Shown here piece by piece: positions 57,179 through 64,000 of a DNA stretch of 64,000 bases (its first letter is position 1; every line of letters begins with the position of its first letter). The notes beneath the pieces were generated by a model. The model was not told the DNA's origin. It did not search any database and saw only the letters and a program-made list of their open reading frames with translations. Origin of the DNA: Heterobilharzia americana (lineage: Eukaryota > Platyhelminthes > Trematoda > Strigeidida > Schistosomatidae); the NCBI GenBank assembly GCA_944470555.2, contig OX104130.1, positions 4,216,001 to 4,280,000 of the forward strand, written 5' to 3'. A program made the translations under genes and the position numbers.

Positions 57179-57817
57179 TTGAGCGAAACCTCACCATCTA
57201 AAGCTAAAAAGTTTTTGAAGACGGGCCATTCCAGGCGTGTGATTTCTTATGATGTAGAAGAAGACTTCATAGCTAAGACACTAGCGATACACGAACGCAA
57301 TAGGCGAGTTTTACGTCCAACCCTTTCTTTCAGAAATGAGTGTCACGACAACTCGAGGTTGCATCACACGAGACACTCCCTCGGACCACTTCCTTTTGAT
57401 CAAAGAATCACGCACTCAATTTTCTACAGAAATATAGAGCTGTGTCTAGATAATGTTGCTCCCGTGAAAACAGTTAGGGTTTACAAGGAGCCAGACCCAT
57501 ATATTCCTAAAATATTCCGCAATAAACTTAAGAAATTATCATCACATTACTACTCGTCGAAAGACTTCATGTCACTGCACTTTATTCATGAGACTTACGA
57601 ATCTATCAAGACACTACATGCGAAACACGCATTAAATGAAGAGATCGTCGCTCTCAAAAGTGGCTCTAGAATACACAAGTTGACATCCCTTCTGAGTAAA
57701 CGTCTGAAGCCATCAACGGATGTTGCCTATCTGTTTAGTGATACAATCACACACACGGAACGCTGTTTACGACGAATTGTAAGATGCAGTTTGTGGAAGC
57801 GTTGTTCAGTGATTTAG
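57179..57817 (+). pseudogene. Non-LTR ORF2 linker (endonuclease end to RT start), fragment
   Basis: The 212-residue frame reads LCLDNVAPVKTVRVYKEPDP then IFRNKLKKLSSHYYSS. It continues with a helical region to a segment like the start of an RT (LLSKRLKPSTDVAYLFSDTI). The APVKTVRV block is typical of the segment between the endonuclease and RT in jockey/CR1-type proteins. Its position directly after ORF1 implies deletion of the endonuclease. The frame ends before any RT catalytic motif. Confidence 0.5.
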
Positions 57818-57976
57818 GTACTCGAATTTCAAGAACTAGGATGAAAGATACATTGTAGATTCTACGCCCAGCCGCTAACAAGGAACTGTGTAATACTGTT
57901 ACACACAAATATTCAACAGTCTTCATCAGTCCTATCCTGTGTTGATAATGTTATAATCAAGATTAGAAAAACAAAA

Positions 57977-57982
57977 TTTATT
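57977..57982 (-). terminator. Polyadenylation signal for the minus-strand gene
   Basis: AATAAA on the minus strand, about 140 nt beyond the stop codon of the exon at 58120-58553. Confidence 0.5.
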
Positions 57983-58119
57983 CAAGTGGTTTCTTTTTTA
58001 ACTTCATTAACTTTACTACAAAAAAATTATGTTATCCTATCCAGCAGGATCAAACAAATAACAAAGCGAAGATTGTTCATTCTTTCAACCATTCCTTTCT
58101 GTAGATATCATCTTTGAAT

Positions 58120-58553
58120 TCAAACAAAATCACTACGCTGATCCTGCAACTGCGGAGAATGATACTCTGTTTTCTGTTTATCGCCTTTTTTACGATGTCT
58201 AACCTCCTTATCAGTTGAACGACATGCATCAGGATGTGTTGTCAGTGTTCCAGTTTGTTGGTTTTCCACCACTATTCTGTCTGAAATATTATCTTTTAAA
58301 GATGACTTCTTGTTATCTGGATGTCTTGTTTCAGCTGAACTTTTTGGAGTAGTATAATTATTACCATCTTTTATTTCTTCTAGTGTTGTTTTTATAGTTC
58401 GACTTGTTGACTGAAGTGGTAGTTGTGACGAATTTATATGCTGTGATGCTGTACTACTACTAATTAGCGTTTGATCAGTAGTGTAGTCTACCACTTCTTC
58501 ACACACTATAGTACTAGTACATGGAGTAACCGTTGGTGGATTGGTTGAATCAC
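58120..58553 (-). CDS. Terminal exon of an unrecognised gene (Ser/Thr-rich tail)
   Basis: The minus-strand exon has an acceptor ATTGTAG just upstream (58554-58560). It opens with two bases of a split codon and encodes DSTNPPTVTPCTSTIVCEEV then about 125 polar residues rich in Ser, Thr, Asp and Lys, with no membrane segment or known motif. It ends with QDQRSDFV and a stop, followed by an AATAAA. It looks like the disordered C-terminal tail of a larger protein. It cannot splice directly from the exon at 63499-63911, because that one ends in phase 0 and this one needs one preceding base. Confidence 0.55.
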
Positions 58554-58644
58554 CTACAATGATATGAAAAACACTACTTTTATGAGGAGTGTCACATGCT
58601 TAGTAGTATACTGTCGAAAAAACTGAAATTTTGATTACTTCACT

Positions 58645-58670
58645 AAATGTATTCTATTCTATTCTATTCA
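58645..58670. repeat. (ATTCT)n pentamer microsatellite
   Basis: TATTC/ATTCT repeated four times. Confidence 0.85.
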
Positions 58671-59579
58671 TTACCACATGGTAGAATAACCAGAGATCAC
58701 AAACCATAGAAATTGCTCTGAAATGTATCAGTCCAAGTTTTCACACTTTACAGCAACGTGGAACGAAGAAATGGATCGAAACAGAATAACATCAAAGTAG
58801 ACTGAAGTGTTAAAATAGAAGGGAATAATTGAATGCTCAAAATTTTGAAGGTGATACATAGTGTGAAAATCTTCAGTATTGTTACCGATTTTCAACCATT
58901 TCATCAAGCATTCCAAACTAATATTTACTCTAACTAGAATATTTAGAATAAAACTTTCAACTTTGGTGTTTCTGAAGAAAAAGTTCAACAAATTTACAAC
59001 AACAGTTAAAGAAAGAAAGAGAAAAGTAGCAAATGCCAATTAGCGCAGAAAAAAAATGAACGAATCAGTTTAACTGAAATAATAATCAGAAAAGAACCTC
59101 GCTACTTTATCACATCCAATGTCCTAGTGACAAAAACACAATCATCCATCTCAACAAATCTAAAAGACTTAAAGCAACCAGCCACAACATAGGTCATGAG
59201 TAGAGAAGTCGAGAAAAGACTAGTGTTAATTCTGAATCCTGATGATTACCTGTTTATCGAATGTATGTTAGTAGGCAGATGAAACGGATCCACTATTCTA
59301 ACTAGTTGACAGGGTTTGAAGCTCTGTTTGAGTGGCTGTTGATTTATCCAAATACAAGTCATATTTAATGTCAACTTTCACTCTGGCGTCAATATTTGTG
59401 AGACGTTCCGGTCAAATCCTGACCCAGATGGAGATAAACTGATCTATACCGAAAAAATGAACCGCTACTGAGCTACGAGGCCCAACTGCTGACCAGATTT
59501 TTAGTTCAATTCAGTCACCAAGTGTAGTCGGAAAAAGCCCATTGCGATTGAAATGAAATAAAAACCTGGTCAGCAGTCA

Positions 59580-59660
59580 GGCCTGGTACATCAGTCGATA
59601 GAGCATCCGGCCGGAAACCCGGTGGTCATTTGTTCCAATCCCTCCGCGCTCCAAATTCTC
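59580..59660 (+). repeat. tRNA-like SINE head
   Basis: TACATCAGTCGATAGAGCAT (A-box-like) and TTGTTCCAATCCC (B-box-like) occur at tRNA spacing. The flanks do not pair into an acceptor stem, and a ribozyme core is not evident nearby. Confidence 0.45.
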
Positions 59661-59929
59661 ATTTCACCTTCAATTACTACCCAGTATAAATCCTAGTCTG
59701 CCAAATGACGGCTATGTCACATACTCAACATGATAATCAATATAAATTGATCATAACCTTCTCAATTGCAGATGTCAACGCGACTGGATATTGATAAAAT
59801 TCCAATACCTAGTAATCATTTGACCATTTCCAAATCATCTCTTTGTCTGCGTGTTGTACCACCCACTTCATGTGCTTTGTATTCTCATCCAATACTGTAT
59901 TTTCCATCTGCCTGACTTCTCATAGATCC

Positions 59930-60530
59930 ATCGATGTCACTTTTACGTGGAGACTACTGTACTCAGCATAATGCGTGAACAAGATTCAGATACTCAACAC
60001 TAATGTCAGTCAAGTCAGTCAGTGCTTCCATGTCATGGTTGAGAGATTTCCAGGCGCCTGACGAAAACCATTTCCAACAAACTACAAACACACATGATCA
60101 ACAGCTGCCACCTACACTCGCTCGCTCACTCACTCGATACTGACACTGAAGATCAGATGGATGGCGACAATAATAAGAATAAGCAACAGGAAACTCACTC
60201 TGGCCTCCCAACGAACCAACCGACCAACAACGTATTGCCCAACAAATATGGTGAAGAAGAAAGTGGAGATGGATTGGGCATACACTGAGGAGACTGTTTG
60301 GGGACACCACGTGTGAGGCCAGGCCGTTGAGTGGAACCCACATGGGAAACGACGAGTTGGGTATCCGAGGCCGAGTGTGATATGGAGGAGATGGTGTGAG
60401 GAAGGAATGGAAGCTGATGAGCAGTGATGTAACCAGGTTGGAAAGACTGCAGAGAATAGAGTGAAATGTTGACGTGCTACAGAAGCTTTCTGTTCCACTA
60501 GGAACCTAGGACGCAAATGATAATATATAC
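59930..60530 (+). mobile_element. RTE-B retrotransposon 3' part, degenerate
   Basis: It follows the RTE-B C-terminal coding region, including AACAAACTACAAACACACATGA near 60070 and the block ATGGAGGAGATGGTGTGAGG at about 60380. It ends with TTCCACTAGGAACCTAGG and an ATGATAATATA tail near 60530. It is the sense counterpart of 36425-37405. Confidence 0.75.
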
Positions 60531-60539
60531 TACTTATCT

Positions 60540-60810
60540 GTATCCTTATGCGTTGCTCTTACTACATTAATATTTTGACTAACAACACTCGTGATTTAAT
60601 ATTTCTTCAGATTATCAAGTGGCCTTGAAGTTGACTCGTTTATATTCGTTAATATATTCCAATGATATTATCGTTTATAAACTAATCCCAAACACTAAAG
60701 TATTGGACACACTGGTCCATTGGTGGTTAATAACATCTCACTGATCTGTTATTAGATTTTTTCATTAGGGAAGTGACTAGAACTGCCTAAAACTGAAATC
60801 AACATTTAAA
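60540..60810. other. Intron/intergenic sequence, nothing recognised
   Basis: AT-rich sequence without features. Confidence 0.3.
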
Positions 60811-60814
60811 GTCT

Positions 60815-60925
60815 GTATTCATCACGGACTGACATCAGTTGGAGAGTGATTGAGGACCCGGGAACACTGGATAGCTGTTTCATCTCAGTATGGGACTCCT
60901 CCTACTGAGGAGCCCCATTTTGTCT
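60815..60925 (-). repeat. Hammerhead-bearing repeat, degenerate, antisense
   Basis: It starts with the same TATTCATCACGGACTGACAT end as the 6416-6680 element. Minus strand: GGAGGAGTCCCATACTGAGA, TGAAACAGC and CCAGTG. The CTGAGGA box and GTC are altered. Confidence 0.6.
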
Positions 60926-60929
60926 GCCA

Positions 60930-62560
60930 AAGGTCGTCCTTTAAGTTACAGATCAGTCTTTGTGTCCTAACCTTTTAACAGTTCAGTGAAGTATCAGGAA
61001 CTAAGGAGTATTGCATAATTTGCCAATCAGTTACATCCATAGTTCCCAAGGTCACTGCAGGAGGAATGAAGTTAGTTGTCACTTGAGTGAAGAAAGAGGT
61101 GATAACTGATTTGTTTGACTACTGTAAGATTCATACTTTATGTTAAGAAAAGATAGAAAAATAAACATTCGCAGTATTCACAAGGTATTTCACCTTGTTT
61201 AGCTATTGAGATTAGTGAAAACAAACTTGTGAATTTCAACATTTTCAATGAATCACAAGCAGGTAAAAAAGCGCTTCCGATAAACTGAAGAGACAAACCT
61301 TACCACTTATTGATATACAAACTTCACTTCACGAGTCTGTCGTAACCGTAAATGTGTGTATTTGTATGTGGTAGGATCAGGTATAAATATACATAAGTAT
61401 GTTCCAGGTTAACTGTAAACTGTTCTGATAGTCCATCTGATTACCTCAGATTATGATCTGATACTATTGACTCATTGTAATTAGTTAGATAACAAAAGAT
61501 GCGAAAAAAATAAGTTATAAAATGTGACCTTCATCAAATAACGAATAATCAGTCAAGGTTAATACGAAGGTTTTGACAGACAACCAGTAACTTTCCATCA
61601 TGAATGCAAGTCGATACATTTTTGCCGCTATAGTTACCTTGACGATCGCCATAAAGACAGTTTCACTGAACAAACCATTGACTCTGGCACAGTCAAAGAG
61701 TTTAAAGTGCTGAAGTTAGTAAAATGTGTAACTCAAGAATATTTTATGGTTGACTTTATCATAAAATCTTGAATTATTATTCAATCAGAAAAATCAACGA
61801 ATTCAACATGCTTCCATAATCTAAACTTACTTTAACAATGAAATAAAAACGCTTTTTAAACATTCCAGTTTTAAAATAACAAAAGTAAATAAATAAAAAA
61901 AATATGCTACAATGTGTTCCCAACTAAAAACAAATGAAAGACTCATGGTCATAGTTCAAGCCCTTAAAAAGTTGGGAAAAAACAACAAAATCGCTGTTTT
62001 TAATCTGAAACGGCGACTGTTAGACCCGCAGGCAAATAGTGACACGCCAACCACAAAAGTGTAGAACACAATTAACAAGGCTTATAGGTAAAGCGTTACT
62101 CTAAATAAGCGATATACCTAGAATAATAACGATAAATGCTAACTTCAAATATGCTGCTTCCATGGGGAAAAACGCCAAATCAATTACAAAAAAGGCAACA
62201 GGATTCAAGCAAATGATCTACAAATAATGTACAGTTGAAAGCAGCAGCTCGCCCCTCAAACGAGGCTAGTTAAATGACTAAGACTAGTCCATAGACAAAA
62301 TTAACCAAAAAAATAAAAACAGCCAATACGAATGAAGGTCACAAGTATAAAAAGGATAGAAATAAATGAGATTCTTAACCAATACAGAGAGCGTTAATCG
62401 AACAGAAAGAGTGGGTGGACGATGGGATCGCATTACAAGCATGATTTGTTGTGACGCGAAGATGAAAAGGCACAGCATATGTAACACGTATTAACAAGAA
62501 CGGATGAAAACAAGATGGTGATTAGGAAGAGAACAGATTATCCAAAGATCTGTACTTACT
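60930..62560. other. Intron/intergenic sequence, nothing firmly recognised
   Basis: AT-rich DNA. A possible 46-nt exon on the minus strand near 61650-61700 was considered but its phase could not be supported. Confidence 0.3.
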
Positions 62561-62569
62561 AACTTGGAG

Positions 62570-62655
62570 CCCACTACTGAGGAGTATCAAGCAATGGTGA
62601 AACAGCTATCCAGAGCTCCCAAGTTCTCGAATTAGTGTTAATCCCTTAAGGGAGC
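62570..62655 (+). repeat. Hammerhead-bearing repeat, degenerate
   Basis: CCCACTACTGAGGAGTATC, then GGTGAAACAGC and CCAGAGCTCCC, follow the hammerhead order. Stem II is lost and the cleavage triplet is changed. Confidence 0.55.
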
Positions 62656-62659
62656 TACA

Positions 62660-63495
62660 TTAAAATAAATCGATCAACCCCTGTAAATAACTGAAGAACT
62701 AAACTTCAATGCTCATCGAAGACAAAATTTATACTTCCCAGAGTGAACACGTTCACGATCAACCAGTAGTCCTCGATCCAGTAGTCTACATTTAGTAGAA
62801 TTCAGTAAGTTCAAGATATAATATGACTAACATCCATTATCAATAACGGTCATCTATCCTCATTTCTAGCCTACCTTAATAAAAAGGATATAAATTTTCA
62901 ATAGAATTCTCTCTAGGTGAAATTTAATGGAGTTAATCAAAGATACGGTGCTAATTGTGAACTTTACATTCAACAAACAGTTAAGGGGAGCACATATACT
63001 CCTGATGAGTACAGAACGAAATAATGCTTAGAGTTTTAGAGTAGTTGCTTACTTCAAATCATCTTCTGTTATGAATTAACATTAGAAAAGAAACATCGTT
63101 TTTCTGCAACACTATTTAAAAAGTAGAAAATAGGATATGTGAAATCAGTAGTTCAGCTTTGACGTGCTGATCACTTAACTTTGAAGTCAGTTCCTGGAAA
63201 AGTAATTATTCACAAATAACTAGTACTGAATAAGAATGAAACAACTGTCTTTTTGGTTTCTACTTGTTCGTTAACTGACATTAATCCACGGTGGAAACAG
63301 TTATTGTTCCTACTGAAAGACTAAATCAATGATACTAATCAGCGGTGTCTTCCATTGAGAAACAAAGCGTTACCTACAAAAGGAACACTCATAGAAGAAA
63401 ATATGTCGATAAAGTAGCGTGACAATGGAAATTATACTGAAGGCAGAAAACTTGTCCTCCTAAATATCTCAATGGTCAATTTTTCTTAAAGAACT
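62660..63495. other. Intron/intergenic sequence, nothing recognised
   Basis: AT-rich. A CTGATGAG near 63002 followed by ACGAAA looks hammerhead-like but lacks pairing stems. Confidence 0.3.
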
Positions 63496-63498
63496 TAC

Positions 63499-63911
63499 TT
63501 TATCCGACATGAAATTTTCCTGATCTATGATGGAAATCGCTTGAGTTGACTTTGTTCCATTTACAGGAAGAGATGCTTCCTTTTTGCCCATAGTAGTAAC
63601 TTCTTCGTTATCAAAGGCTGGATTATCGACTGGACCACCATCGACGAGGCCAACAGCAAACTTACTGCTATCAATACTATTACTAGGCTTCAAAGATTTG
63701 ATTGAATCACTTCTAGCAATTTTGGAAGGAGTTGTTGCTTTTTTCTGAATGGAGTGTATTAAACCACCTAGTAATGGTTTTGATGATTTCACTTTAGCTT
63801 CTTCAGTATTGTCACTTGTTCGTTTAATCGACTCTCTGAACTTTTTACCACGTACCATCTCTTGTATTTCAGATATTTGATATGTGTCACGACCACGTCG
63901 AAGTTTAGAAA
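63499..63911 (-). CDS. Internal exon of an unrecognised gene
   Basis: A 413-nt exon on the minus strand between an acceptor TTAATTTCTAG (63912 onward) and a consensus donor GTAAGT (63498). It opens with two bases of a split codon, then SKLRRGRDTYQISEIQEMVR and FRESIKRTSDNTEE. A long Ser/Lys-rich stretch follows, including GGPVDNPAFDNEEV, which has an NPxF-type endocytosis-like motif. It ends SDK in phase 0. No catalytic or membrane motif was seen; it resembles a cytoplasmic tail of a membrane protein, but that is only an impression. The gene continues off the right edge. Confidence 0.7.
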
Positions 63912-64000
63912 CTAGAAATTAAAAAAAGATAGTGAGATATTAAGTGCTACTGAATAATTTTAAGACTGATAATAATATATATATACTCAGTAATGACATA

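Noticed and set aside
59580..59660. Possible functional tRNA gene
   Set aside because: A and B boxes are present, but the arms do not pair into a clover-leaf; tRNA-derived repeat is the better reading.
61650..61700. Possible 46-nt exon on the minus strand (VNGLFSETVFMAIVK) with a GTAACT donor
   Set aside because: Its phase fits neither the exon at 63499-63911 nor a clear alternative, and such short frames occur by chance.
63000..63030. CTGATGAG followed by ACGAAA
   Set aside because: The flanks do not form stem I or stem II and no SINE sequence surrounds it.

Overview
The window reads as genomic DNA of a blood fluke (Schistosomatidae, most likely Schistosoma). It is AT-rich and intron-heavy. 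It is crowded with schistosome-type retroelements (RTE-clade, CR1-clade, Ty3/Gypsy, Penelope-like). It holds more than a dozen dispersed copies of tRNA-like repeats carrying a hammerhead-ribozyme fold. One host gene has the micro-intron pattern typical of schistosomes. A run of 500 N (20797-21296) marks a scaffold gap. The species cannot be decided from this sequence alone.

Host genes are sparse and all read on the minus strand. An actin-like 6 / BAF53 (Arp4) orthologue starts at 11057 and runs off the left edge. Its first five exons are separated by introns of only 33-40 nt, followed by kilobase introns full of repeats. A glycolipid-transfer-protein gene can be assembled from exons at 28293-28407, 28172-28227, 24583-24834 and 22055-22132, probably with a first exon at 42609-42650; its last exon is not visible and may lie in the gap. 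Two exons at the right end (63499-63911 and 58120-58553) appear to belong to one or two unrecognised genes with Ser/Thr/Lys-rich tails. A possible two-exon secreted protein lies at 52057-52816.

The rest is mobile DNA. A full-length RTE-type element (30235-34170) is flanked by a perfect 13-bp target-site duplication but carries three frameshifts. A near-identical inverted piece lies at 1-1271, a 5'-truncated copy with its own target-site duplication at 41083-41350, and several eroded copies elsewhere. A nearly intact CR1-type element (about 42880-48110, minus) encodes a PHD-like ORF1 and an endonuclease-reverse transcriptase broken by one frameshift. A second RTE family, a decayed Ty3/Gypsy pol (13300-17290), an LTR plus gag fragment (35338-36225) and a Penelope-like element with inverted terminal repeats (25440-26960) are also present.

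The most unusual structures are: (i) a 1.4-kb near-perfect inverted repeat (53893-55312 / 55722-57142), whose arms carry a non-LTR ORF1 head to head around a solo LTR; (ii) the hammerhead-bearing repeats on both strands, one with an almost intact catalytic core (35150-35195) and one bounded by about 44-bp terminal inverted repeats (6416-6680); (iii) the hammerhead-like motif in the terminal repeats of the Penelope-like element. All frame, splice and motif statements come from reading the sequence by eye; no alignment or database search was run.
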